Part shown: positions 52,121-60,733 of the stretch, piece by piece
How the letters are laid out: the number at the start of each line of letters is the position of its first letter
How positions within the stretch are numbered: position 1 is the stretch's first letter
Source of the DNA: JANQRZ01 sp965214485
Lineage (GTDB): Bacteria > Bacteroidota > Rhodothermia > Rhodothermales > JANQRZ01
Direction of reading: 5' to 3'
DNA: 64,000 nucleotides
NCBI GenBank assembly: GCA_965214485.1
Contig: CBDCBW010000010.1
Coordinates: 132,342 to 196,341 of the forward strand
The notes under the pieces: generated by a model
What the model was told of the DNA's origin: nothing
Database searches by the model: none
Seen by the model: only the letters and a program-made list of their open reading frames with translations
Made by a program: the position numbers and the translations under genes

Positions 52121-52936
52121 ATGCCCCCCTCGTTACTCCGAAGAGCGTACCGCCGCGTCCGCCGAGGCAGCCGGCCGGCCCCGGGCCCGCTGGAGAACGT
52201 GTATTTCCTGCACATCCCCAAGTGCGGCGGGACGTCGGTGGACGTGGCGTTCCAGGAAAGCTACCGCGCCGCCGGGCACGCCACGGCGCAGCTCGACGTG
52301 CACGCCTCGGAGCAAGCCGCGAAGGTGGCCGGCATGTGGGTCGAGCCGTACCGGCGTCGCATCCTCCTCTACCACCTGGCGTCGGAGAGGACGCGCTACC
52401 TCTCGGGCCACTTCAACTACAGCGGCTCCGCTCAGCGCGCCTTCCCCGACTGGCACTACGTCACGATCCTGCGCGACCCTGTCAAACGGTGGCTTTCGCA
52501 TTATTTCTACAACCGGTACCAGAGTAAGGAGTACCGCATCGCCGAATCGCTCGACGCCTTCCTCGACTCGAAGCGGGCGCGGCGCTACGGGCTGAACTAC
52601 GTGTGGAGCCTGGCCGAGGGCTTCAAGATGAAGCAGGCCGATTCCCCCGAGGCGATCGCGGCGGCGGTAGCCAACCTCGAACGCTTCGCCGTCGTTGGCC
52701 TGCTCGAACGCCTCGACGTTTTTGCCAGCGACTGCGAGCGGGCCTTCGGCCTCGACCCCGCCATCGGCCACCACCGCCGCAGCACGCGCGCCGCGCAGCA
52801 GCAGCAGGAGGACGTCAGCGACGAGGCGCTCGGGCGCATCCGCGCGCTCTGCGAGCCCAACCGCCGGGTCTACGACGCCGCCCGCGCCCGCATCGACCGC
52901 CATGGCTCCTGGCTCACCGCACCGCCCTCGCCCTGA
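52121..52936 (+). CDS. Sulfotransferase 5 (Sulfotransfer_2 type, module copy 2)
   Basis: A 271-aa paralogue of sulfotransferase 4: YFLHIPKCGGTSVDVAFQE, YVTILRDPVKRWLSHYFYNR, and the identical last 34 residues. The middle of the protein is well diverged, so the two enzymes may recognise different acceptor sugars. It starts 6 bp after the preceding GT2 gene. Confidence 0.88.
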   Translation: MPPSLLRRAYRRVRRGSRPAPGPLENVYFLHIPKCGGTSVDVAFQESYRAAGHATAQLDVHASEQAAKVAGMWVEPYRRRILLYHLASERTRYLSGHFNYSGSAQRAFPDWHYVTILRDPVKRWLSHYFYNRYQSKEYRIAESLDAFLDSKRARRYGLNYVWSLAEGFKMKQADSPEAIAAAVANLERFAVVGLLERLDVFASDCERAFGLDPAIGHHRRSTRAAQQQQEDVSDEALGRIRALCEPNRRVYDAARARIDRHGSWLTAPPSP

Positions 52937-52938
52937 CT

Positions 52939-53862
52939 GTGACCCCTCCCGCGACCCCCATCCCCCTGAGCGCCGTCATCCCGACCTACGGGCGCGCGGC
53001 GCTCCTGGCGCGCACGCTCGACTCGCTCGCCGCCTGCGCCCGCCCGCCGGGCTACGCCGGCACGCTCGTCGTCGAGAACGGACCGAAGGGCGCGGCCGAG
53101 GCCCTCGTCGCCGAGGCCGCGGGGCGGCACCCGGGGCTGGGCCTGCGGTATCTGCACGCCGAGCGCGCCAACAAGAGCGCCGCGCTCAACGCCGCGCTCG
53201 CCGACGAGTCGCTGCGGGGCTTGCTGGTCTTCTTCGACGACGACGTGCGCATGGCCCCGGGGCTGCTGGAGGCCTACGCCGCCGCTGCCGCGGCGCACCC
53301 CGAGGGCGGCACGTTCTTCGGCGGCCCGATGAGCGTGGACTACGAGGAGGCCCCGCCGGGGTGGCTCCTGCGCCACCTCCCCTTCTCGGCGCGAGGCGTC
53401 GAGTTCGACCAGGGGCCTCGGCCCGACCACTTCATGGGGTGCAACTGGGCCGCCTTCGCCGGCGACGCGCGGGCGGCGGGCGGGTTCGCAGAAGACTTCG
53501 GCCCCGGCTCTGCGACCGGAGCGACGGGCCAGGAGTCCGAGATGCAGCGCCGGATGAGTCGGGCGGGGGTCAAGCGGGTGTACGTGCCCGGAGCCCGCGT
53601 GTGGCACTACGTCCCGCGCGAGCGCTGCTCGCCGCAGTGGACGCTCGGGCGCAAGTACCAAGCCGGGATCGAGAAGGGCACCTTCGTCCACGCCCGCCAC
53701 GGTCGGCAGCCTCGGCGGCTTTGGAAACAGGCGGGGATGGGCCTCCGTGCCCTCGCGCACTGGGCCAGGGCCAGGCTCCAGGGCGACCCCGCCGAGGCCT
53801 TCACCGCCCACGCCGCTCTCCGGAAGAGCACCGGCTTCATCGTCGGCTATTTGTTCCGCTAA
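52939..53862 (+). CDS. Glycosyltransferase family 2 (module copy 2)
   Basis: A 307-aa GT-A enzyme. The N-terminal ~124 residues are identical to the GT2 at 51131 (same VVENGPKGAAEALV and FFDDDVRMAPG), but the acceptor half differs (HFMGCNWAAFAGDARAAGGF, CSPQWTLGRKYQAGIEKGTF). The GTG start at 52939 follows the sulfotransferase 5 stop by 2 bp, as in copy 1. The pattern predicts the same donor and a different acceptor. Confidence 0.87.
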   Translation: MTPPATPIPLSAVIPTYGRAALLARTLDSLAACARPPGYAGTLVVENGPKGAAEALVAEAAGRHPGLGLRYLHAERANKSAALNAALADESLRGLLVFFDDDVRMAPGLLEAYAAAAAAHPEGGTFFGGPMSVDYEEAPPGWLLRHLPFSARGVEFDQGPRPDHFMGCNWAAFAGDARAAGGFAEDFGPGSATGATGQESEMQRRMSRAGVKRVYVPGARVWHYVPRERCSPQWTLGRKYQAGIEKGTFVHARHGRQPRRLWKQAGMGLRALAHWARARLQGDPAEAFTAHAALRKSTGFIVGYLFR

Positions 53863-53925
53863 CTTGACGCAGCCCACGCGGCGCGCCCTCGCTGGGCCCC
53901 GCGTGCCTCCCCCTCCCCACCGGCC

Positions 53926-55842
53926 ATGCCTGCTCCAGCCTCCTCTTCGGTTTCCGTCGTCATTCCGTGCTACAACGTCGAGACCTGCGTCGCCGACGCG
54001 GTGGCCTCGGCGCTGGCCCAGACGCACGCCCCGCTCGAGGTCATCTGCGTCGACGACGGCTCGACCGACGGGACGACGGCGGTGCTGGCCGGCCTCGCGG
54101 CGGAGCACCCGGAGGTCGTCCGGGTCGTCGAGGGGGCGCACCGGGGGGCACCGGCGGCGCGCAACGCGGGGCTCGCGGCGGCCGGCGGCACTTTCGTCCA
54201 GTTCCTCGACGCCGACGACCTCCTCTCCCCGCCGAAGCTCGCCCACCAGGTCAAGCTCGCCGAAGCGCAGCAGGCCGACATCGTCGCGGCGAGCTACTGG
54301 CGGCACCTGATCGGGAAGGACCCGTGGCTGCGGCCGGTCGAGCCGGGCGAGGTGTGGCTGAGCCTCATCAAGGGGCGGCTCGGGATCACCTCGGCCAACC
54401 TGTGGCGGCGCGCGGCGGTCAACGCTGCCGGGGGGTGGAACGAGGCGTGGAAGAGCAGCCAGGAGTACGAGATGATGTTCCGGATGCTCAAGGGCGGTGC
54501 GCGCCTCGCCTTCGACGAGGAGCCGCTGACGACGCTGCGCGAGTGGCCCGGCTCCGTCAGCAGCTGGCACAAGCCGGACGTGCGCGAGCGCCACGTGCGG
54601 CTGCGCGTCGAGGTGCTCGAATACCTGCTCGCGCACGAGGGGGTGTCGGAGAGCCTGCGCCGCGAGGCCCTCGACGCGGTGTTCTTCCGGCTCCGCCGCC
54701 TCTACTCGCTCAGCCCGGAGGCGGCCCGGAGGTTCCACCGCCAAGTCATCCCCCGGGGCTACGTGCCGCCCCGCGAGCTCTACAGCTCGCCGGCCTACGG
54801 GCTCGCCTACCGCCTCTTCGGCTTCCACGCCGTCGAGCAGCTCCGGGCGCGGCTCAGGCGTCCCCCCATCGTCGTCCTGAAGGAGCAGAGCGAGGCCGAG
54901 CCCTCTCCCCCTCCGCCGGAGGCCCACCCGCTCGTCTCGGTCGTCATTCCGTGCTACAACGTCGAGACCTGCGTCGCCGACGCGGTGGCCTCGGCGCTGG
55001 CCCAGACGCACGCCCCGCTCGAGGTCATCTGCGTCGACGACGGCTCGACCGACGGGACGACGGCGGTGCTGGCCGGCCTCGCGGCGGAGCACCCGGAGGT
55101 CGTCCGGGTCGTCGAGGGGGCGCACCGGGGGGCACCGGCGGCGCGCAACGCGGGGCTCGCGGCGGCCGGCGGCACTTTCGTCCAGTTCCTCGACGCCGAC
55201 GACGTCATCCTGCCGGAGAAGATCGAGCGGCAGGTCGCGCTTGCGCAGGGGGCGCGGGCGGACATCGTCGCGGGGGCGTTTCTCCGCTGCTACGACGACG
55301 GGCGCGAGGTGCTCCGCGAGGTCGGCGAGGACCCGTGGGTGTCGCTCGTCTGGAGCCAGCTCGGCGTGACGAGCGCGAACCTGTTCCGCCGGTCCGCCGT
55401 CGAGGCCGTCGGCGGCTGGCGCGAGGGGCAGCACAGCAGCCAGGAGTACGAGCTCATGTTCCGCATGATGAAGGACGGCTCGCGCGTCATCTTCGACCGG
55501 ACGGTCCACATGCGCAAAGGCATCCGCGACGACTCGATCAGCGGCCCCTACGACGCACCCGTCCGCGAGAGCTATCTCGCCTTGTGCACCGACGTGCTGG
55601 AGCACCTCCGCGCCGAGGGCTCGCTCACGCCGGAGCAGGAGCAGCGCGTCCTCGACAGCATCTTCGTCAAGGTCCGCAACCTCTACCCGCTCGACGCCGA
55701 GGCCGCGCTCCGCCACCACCGCCGCGCCGTCCCGTGGCGCTACCTCCCGGGCGACGGCACCGGGACCGGCCTGCCGTTTACGCTGACCTACAAGCTCTTC
55801 GGGCTGCGCGCCGCCGAGCGCCTCCGCACCCTCGCCCCGTAG
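53926..55842 (+). CDS. Tandem GT2-GT2 fusion glycosyltransferase
   Basis: A 638-aa protein with two complete GT2 domains, ~10-320 and ~338-635. Both contain the same stretch from VVIPCYNVETCVADAVASAL to FVQFLDADD, which is identical at DNA level (264 bp). The C-terminal halves differ but share the layout ITSANLWRRAAVNAAGGW / VTSANLFRRSAVEAVGGW and SSQEYEMMFRMLK / SSQEYELMFRMMK. Each domain probably adds a residue with the same nucleotide donor. Confidence 0.88.
   Translation: MPAPASSSVSVVIPCYNVETCVADAVASALAQTHAPLEVICVDDGSTDGTTAVLAGLAAEHPEVVRVVEGAHRGAPAARNAGLAAAGGTFVQFLDADDLLSPPKLAHQVKLAEAQQADIVAASYWRHLIGKDPWLRPVEPGEVWLSLIKGRLGITSANLWRRAAVNAAGGWNEAWKSSQEYEMMFRMLKGGARLAFDEEPLTTLREWPGSVSSWHKPDVRERHVRLRVEVLEYLLAHEGVSESLRREALDAVFFRLRRLYSLSPEAARRFHRQVIPRGYVPPRELYSSPAYGLAYRLFGFHAVEQLRARLRRPPIVVLKEQSEAEPSPPPPEAHPLVSVVIPCYNVETCVADAVASALAQTHAPLEVICVDDGSTDGTTAVLAGLAAEHPEVVRVVEGAHRGAPAARNAGLAAAGGTFVQFLDADDVILPEKIERQVALAQGARADIVAGAFLRCYDDGREVLREVGEDPWVSLVWSQLGVTSANLFRRSAVEAVGGWREGQHSSQEYELMFRMMKDGSRVIFDRTVHMRKGIRDDSISGPYDAPVRESYLALCTDVLEHLRAEGSLTPEQEQRVLDSIFVKVRNLYPLDAEAALRHHRRAVPWRYLPGDGTGTGLPFTLTYKLFGLRAAERLRTLAP
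53956..54219 (+). repeat. 264-bp internal direct repeat, copy 1 (copy 2 at 54940-55203)
   Basis: The copies, offset by 984 bp (328 codons, in frame), appear identical and encode the nucleotide-binding half of each GT2 domain. Flanking sequence is diverged. Recombination between the copies would delete exactly one domain in frame. Confidence 0.92.
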
Positions 55843-55865
55843 TCCCTCCCCGACTCCAGCCTCGC

Positions 55866-56879
55866 ATGAACTTCCGCAGCATCGCCCAACTCAGCGACCA
55901 ACTCGTCAACTGGTCGAAGGAGCTCCCGCACGAGTTCGACCTCATCGTGGGCATCCCGCGCAGCGGCCTGCTCGCGGCCAACATGCTCGCGCTCTACCGC
56001 AACCTCCCGCTCGCCGACCTCGACGGCTTCCTCGCCGGGCGGTGCATCGGGACGGGGAGGACGCGCAAGACGGCCCTCGACGCGAGCGGCGGCTCGGGCG
56101 GCTTTCTGGACCAGCCGCGCGACGTGCTCGTGCTCGACGACAGCATCTGGTCCGGCGAGGCGCTGCACGAGGCGATGGCGAAGGTCGAGGCCGCCGGGCT
56201 GCCGCACCGCGTCCGCTACGCGGCGGTCTACGTCACCCCCGACACCGCCGACCTGCCGGACTTCTACTGCGAGGTCCTCCGCTATCCCCGCTGCTTCGAG
56301 TGGAACGTGCTCCACCACCACGTCCTCCACTGGTCCTACCTCGACATGGACGGCGTGCTCTGCGCCGACCCGCTCGACCACGAGAACGACGACGGCGAGC
56401 GCTACCGGCAGTTCCTCCGCGAGGCCCGCCCGCTCCACCTCCCGAGCGACCGCCTCAAGGGCATCGTCACGAACCGCCTCGAGAAGTACCGCCCCGAGAC
56501 CGAGGCGTGGCTCCGCGACCACGGCGTCGAGTACGGCGAGCTCATCATGATGGACTACCCCGACGGCGCGACGCGGCGGCGGATGAACGCCTACAGCGCG
56601 CACAAGGCCCAGGCCTACCGCGACGACGACGAGTCCCGGCTCTTCATCGAGAGCAGCATCAAGCAGTCCGTCGAGATCGCCGCGCTCTCGAACAAGCCGG
56701 TGCTCTGCATCGACACGATGCAGCTCGTCCAGCCGGGCGGCCTCCCCACGGCCCGGCCGGGGTGGCCGCTCACCGACGCCTACGAGCCGACGCTCTCGCG
56801 CCGCGTCGCGCGCCGCGTGCTCCCGGACCCGGTGCGCGAGCGGCTCTACGCCGTCCGCCGCGCATTCAACGGTAGCTAA
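55866..56879 (+). CDS. Phosphoribosyltransferase-HAD fusion protein
   Basis: A 337-aa two-domain protein. Residues ~1-150 are a type I PRTase-like domain (ELPHEFDLIVGIPRSGLLAA; PRPP loop VLVLDDSIWSGEALHEA). Residues ~155-320 begin with the HAD-like nucleophile motif YLDMDGVLCADP and contain KGIVTNRLEKYRPETEAWL. No glycan-assembly enzyme is known to me with this exact pairing. It might make or recycle a ribosyl-phosphate precursor, or act in nucleotide-sugar metabolism. It lies within a tight glycosyltransferase array, so a link to glycan synthesis is likely. Confidence 0.8.
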   Translation: MNFRSIAQLSDQLVNWSKELPHEFDLIVGIPRSGLLAANMLALYRNLPLADLDGFLAGRCIGTGRTRKTALDASGGSGGFLDQPRDVLVLDDSIWSGEALHEAMAKVEAAGLPHRVRYAAVYVTPDTADLPDFYCEVLRYPRCFEWNVLHHHVLHWSYLDMDGVLCADPLDHENDDGERYRQFLREARPLHLPSDRLKGIVTNRLEKYRPETEAWLRDHGVEYGELIMMDYPDGATRRRMNAYSAHKAQAYRDDDESRLFIESSIKQSVEIAALSNKPVLCIDTMQLVQPGGLPTARPGWPLTDAYEPTLSRRVARRVLPDPVRERLYAVRRAFNGS

Positions 56880-56895
56880 CCGATCTAGCTGACCG

Positions 56896-57861
56896 ATGCA
56901 GCCGCTCGTCTCCGTCCTCATCGCCGCCTACAACGCCGAGCCGTGGCTCGCCGAGACGCTCGACTCGGCCCTCGGGCAGACGTGGCCGCGCACCGAGGTC
57001 ATCGTCGTGGACGACGGCTCGACCGACGGCACGCTCGCCGTGGCGCGGCGCTACCGGGGGCGGGTGCGCGTCGTCGCGCAGGAGAACGCCGGGGCGTGCG
57101 CCGCCCGCAACGCCGCCCTCGCCCTCGCCCAGGGCGACTTCGTCCAGTACCTTGACGCCGACGACCTCCTCGACCCGGAGAAGATCGAGGTCCAGGTGCG
57201 CCGCCTCGCCGGCGAGCCGCCCGGCACCGTCGCCTCGTCGGCGTGGTCGCGCTTCTACGGCGACGACCTGGGCACGGCGGACCTCACGCCGCAGCCGGGC
57301 TGGCGGGACTTCGACCCGGCGCACACGTGGCTCATCGAGGCGTGGAAAGGGTGCGGGATGATGCCGCTGTTCGGCTGGCTCATCCCGCGCGCCGTCGCCG
57401 AGGCGGCGGGGCCGTGGGACGAGACGCTCCGGCGGAACCAGGACGGGGAGTACAACGCCCGGGTGCTCACACGCGCGGCGAAGATCGCCTTCTGCCCCGA
57501 GGCGTGGGGGTACTACCGCAGTGGGATGGCCGGCAGCATCAGCCGCCGCCGCGACGACGGCGCGCTGCGCTCGCTCTTCGACTCCTACGCTTTGTGCCAG
57601 GCGCACCTCCTCGGCGTGGACGACTCCGCCGAGGCGCGGCACGCCGTGGCGTGCTCGTGGCAGACCTTCCTGTTCACCGTCTACCCCCGCGTGCCGGACC
57701 TCGTGCGCGAGGCCGAAGCCCGCGTCAGAGCGCTCGGCGGCGGCAGCCGGACACCCGGCGTCAGCCGCCCGTTCCGCCCGGTGCGCGACCTCATCGGGTG
57801 GAAGCCCGCCCTGCGCTTGCAGCGGCTGTGGTACCGGCTCCGCTACCCCGAATACCTCTGA
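56896..57861 (+). CDS. Glycosyltransferase family 2
   Basis: A 321-aa GT-A enzyme: PLVSVLIAAYNAEPWLAETL, VIVVDDGSTDGT, NAALALAQGDFVQYLDADDL, and a C-terminal acceptor region (GWLIPRAVAEAAGPWDETL). It is related to, but distinct from, the domains of the preceding fusion gene. It starts 16 bp after the PRTase-HAD gene. Confidence 0.9.
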   Translation: MQPLVSVLIAAYNAEPWLAETLDSALGQTWPRTEVIVVDDGSTDGTLAVARRYRGRVRVVAQENAGACAARNAALALAQGDFVQYLDADDLLDPEKIEVQVRRLAGEPPGTVASSAWSRFYGDDLGTADLTPQPGWRDFDPAHTWLIEAWKGCGMMPLFGWLIPRAVAEAAGPWDETLRRNQDGEYNARVLTRAAKIAFCPEAWGYYRSGMAGSISRRRDDGALRSLFDSYALCQAHLLGVDDSAEARHAVACSWQTFLFTVYPRVPDLVREAEARVRALGGGSRTPGVSRPFRPVRDLIGWKPALRLQRLWYRLRYPEYL

Positions 57862-57866
57862 GCCCG

Positions 57867-59114
57867 ATGGCACGAATCGCAATCGCGACCGGCGCTCACC
57901 TCTGCCGCAACCCGCGCGTGGTGAAAGAGGCCACGGCGCTCCGCGACGCCGGGCACGACGCCGTAGTCCTCGGGCCGGCGCTGGACGAAGCCCTAGTCGA
58001 GGAGGACGCCCGGCTGGCGCGCGAAGGGGGGTTCGAGCACCGCTTCGTCGTCGACGTGCGGCGCGGGGCCCGGGGCCGGGAGCGCCACCGCCTCGTCCGC
58101 CGCGCCGCCACCGAGGCCGTCGCGCGGCTCGGATGGGAGCGCCCCGAGGCCCTCGGCTACGGCGTGCGCCGCACCCTCGACGCCGCCCGCGCCGAGCGGG
58201 CCGACCTCACGATCGGACATCAGGAAATCGGCGTCTACGTCGCGGCCCAGCTCGGGCGCGAGGGCCGGCGGGTCGGGGCCGACATCGAGGACTGGCACTC
58301 CGAGGACCAGCTTCAGAGCGCGGCGACGCGCCCGCGCCGCCTGCTGCGCGCCAGCGAAACGGCCCTTGTCCGCGAGGCCGCCCACGTCACGACGACCTCG
58401 CAGGCGCTCGCCGACGCCCTCGCCAAGGCGGCCGGGGCCCGCACCCCGGCGGTGCTTTACAACGCCTTTCCTTGGGCGGACCGGGCCGCCCTCGACGGGC
58501 GCGCCGTGGACCGACCGGCGGGCGGCGAGCGCGCGTCGCTCCACTGGGTCTCGCAGACGGTAGGCCAGGGCCGGGGACTGTCGACGCTCTGCGAAGCCCT
58601 CGCTGCCGTCGCCCGGCCCGTCGACCTGCACCTGCGCGGGCGCACGAGCGCCGAGGACGAAGCGTGGCTCCGCGCCCGCTTCCCGGCGGCCCCCGGCCAC
58701 CGGCTCTTGCTGCACGGCCTCGTCCCGCCGGGCAAGCTCCTCAGCCGCATCGCCGAGCACGACGTCGGGCTCGCGCTCGAGGAGTACGAGCCGCCGAGCC
58801 GAAACCTGACGGTGACCAACAAAATCCTGCACTACCTTCTGGCCGGCCTCGCCGTCGTCGCGACCGACACGGCGGGGCAGCGCGAGGTGGCGGCCCAGGC
58901 TCCGGGGGCCGTCGCCCTCTGCCGGGGCGGCGACGCCGACAGCCTGGCCGCCGCCCTCAACACCCTGCTGGCTGCGCCCGAAGCCCTCGGCACCGCCCGA
59001 GCCGCCGCCCTCGACGCTGCCGAGGCGACGTTCTCGTGGGAGCGCCAGGTGCCCGTGCTGCTCGAAAGCATCGAGCGCGCCCTGTCCCCTGTCCGCACCA
59101 CCTCAGCGCCGTAG
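57867..59114 (+). CDS. GT4-like glycosyltransferase
   Basis: A 415-aa GT-B protein: an N-terminal half starting RIAIATGAHLCRNPRVVKEA, a middle segment VGADIEDWHSEDQL, and a donor half with VSQTVGQGRGLSTLCEALAA and EPPSRNLTVTNKILHYLLAG. The ATG at 57867 lies 5 bp after the previous stop. Sugar specificity is unknown. Confidence 0.85.
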   Translation: MARIAIATGAHLCRNPRVVKEATALRDAGHDAVVLGPALDEALVEEDARLAREGGFEHRFVVDVRRGARGRERHRLVRRAATEAVARLGWERPEALGYGVRRTLDAARAERADLTIGHQEIGVYVAAQLGREGRRVGADIEDWHSEDQLQSAATRPRRLLRASETALVREAAHVTTTSQALADALAKAAGARTPAVLYNAFPWADRAALDGRAVDRPAGGERASLHWVSQTVGQGRGLSTLCEALAAVARPVDLHLRGRTSAEDEAWLRARFPAAPGHRLLLHGLVPPGKLLSRIAEHDVGLALEEYEPPSRNLTVTNKILHYLLAGLAVVATDTAGQREVAAQAPGAVALCRGGDADSLAAALNTLLAAPEALGTARAAALDAAEATFSWERQVPVLLESIERALSPVRTTSAP

Positions 59115-59426
59115 CTCTCCCGTCCCCGGTCTCCTTTGCCTTTCTCTCTGCCCTGGAAGCCGAGCCTGCTCAGGCGTCCCTCTGAAAAAGGCACTCCCGA
59201 AACACGTTCACGCCGCGCTTAGGGGTACCTTGCACACGGTAAACGAAACGACTAACACGAAGCTCTGCCCTCCGCTGTCCCCTGCCGTCCGGTCTTCTGC
59301 CGCCCTCGAGCTCGTGGACCGGTCCTGCTCGCGGGACGAAGACCGACAGGAGAGGCACTTCGGCCGCGGCCCGGAGCGTGCTCGGTTCACCCTCTCGCCG
59401 CGCCCAGGGCTGAGCACCCGCACCCC
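59115..59426. other. Gap inside the polysaccharide array
   Basis: 312 bp without a supported gene; it is the largest gap in the right part of the array. A weak -7-like TACCTTG is at 59226-59232. A 66-codon frame at 59230-59430 looks non-coding. A second transcript for the genes from 59427 may start here. Confidence 0.45.
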
Positions 59427-60731
59427 ATGAAACGAGTCCTCATCGTAGCGCCACACTTCCCACCGTCCAACCTCGCGGCGGTGCACCGGAGTCGGCTCTT
59501 CGCCAGGCACCTTCCGGCGTTCGGGTGGGAACCGGTCATCCTCACCGTCCACCACAAGTACTACGAGGAGCGGCTCGACTGGAACCTGCAGGGGCTCGTC
59601 TCGGACGATCTCTGGGTGGAGCAAGTAAAGGCCCTCCCGACGCGGCCCCTGCGCGTCGTCGGCAACATCGGCGTGCGCGGCTTCCTGCCGATGCTCCAGC
59701 GGGCGCTCCAGATCATCGACCGCGAGGGCATCGACTTCCTCTACATCCCGATTCCGTCGTTTTTCGCGGCCCCGCTGGGCCGCATCATTCACCGCCTCCG
59801 AGGCGTCCCCTACGGGCTGGACTACATCGACCCGTGGATCCACGAGTGGCCCGGCTCCGAGCAGGTGTTCACGAAGCACTGGGCGAGCCGCCGGCTCGCC
59901 GACGTCCTCGAGCCGTTCTCCGTCAAGGAAGCCTCGCTGATCACGGGCGTCGCCGAGGGCTATTACCGCGCCGTGCTCGAGCGCAACCCGCACCTCGAGG
60001 CCCGCGCGATCACCGCAGCGATGCCCTACGGCGGCGAGGCCGAAGACCACCGCCGCGTGAGCGAGCTGGGTGTGCAGCCGTACCTCTTCGGGAGGGAGCC
60101 GGGCGTCTTCCAGCTCCTCTACGCCGGGGCGCTCCTGCCGCGCGCCTTCAAGCCGCTCGACCGGGTGTGCCGCGCGATGGCCGAGCACCGCAGCCTGTTC
60201 GAGAACGTCCGCTTCCACTTCGTCGGGACCGGCACCTCGCCCAACGACGCCGAGGGCTACAACGTCCGCCCGATCGCCGAGAAGTACGGCCTGTGGCAGA
60301 CCGTCATCACCGAGCACCCGGCGCGCATCCCCTACCTCGACGTGCTCGCCCACCTCGACGTGGCCGACGCCGTGTTCATCCTGGGCAGCACCGAGCCGCA
60401 CTACACCCCCTCGAAGGTGTACCAGGGCGTGCTCTCGGAGAAGCCGATCCTCGCCCTGCTCCACGAAGCCAGCACGGCCTGCGCGGTGCTCCGCGAGACC
60501 GGAGCCGGGCACGTCCTCAGCATCGCCGGCGAGGAGGACCTGGGCCGGATCGAGCGCGAGTTCGCGCCGGCCTTCGAGGACTTCCGCCGGTTCGCCGCCA
60601 CGTTCGACCCCGCCCAGGTGGACCGGGCCCAGTTTGACAAGTACTCGGCGCGGAGCGTGACCCACATCCTCGCCGAGGCCATGGACCGCGTGCTCCAGCG
60701 TGACAGGGAGACGATGAGGCAACTGACCTGA
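59427..60731 (+). CDS. GT-B glycosyltransferase
   Basis: A 434-aa protein with the start KRVLIVAPHFPPSNLAAVHR seen in many GT4-like transferases, an interdomain GLDYIDPWIHEWPG, and a donor half with LLYAGALLPRAFKPLDRVCR and SKVYQGVLSEKPILALLHEA. It is longer than the neighbouring GT4 genes and has no membrane segment. It is followed after 2 bp by another GT4 gene. Confidence 0.85.
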   Translation: MKRVLIVAPHFPPSNLAAVHRSRLFARHLPAFGWEPVILTVHHKYYEERLDWNLQGLVSDDLWVEQVKALPTRPLRVVGNIGVRGFLPMLQRALQIIDREGIDFLYIPIPSFFAAPLGRIIHRLRGVPYGLDYIDPWIHEWPGSEQVFTKHWASRRLADVLEPFSVKEASLITGVAEGYYRAVLERNPHLEARAITAAMPYGGEAEDHRRVSELGVQPYLFGREPGVFQLLYAGALLPRAFKPLDRVCRAMAEHRSLFENVRFHFVGTGTSPNDAEGYNVRPIAEKYGLWQTVITEHPARIPYLDVLAHLDVADAVFILGSTEPHYTPSKVYQGVLSEKPILALLHEASTACAVLRETGAGHVLSIAGEEDLGRIEREFAPAFEDFRRFAATFDPAQVDRAQFDKYSARSVTHILAEAMDRVLQRDRETMRQLT

Positions 60732-60733
60732 CG

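Noticed and set aside
52870..55719. 949-codon minus-strand frame over GT2 genes
   Set aside because: It mirrors the codon pattern and the internal repeat of the real plus-strand genes and has no recognisable fold.
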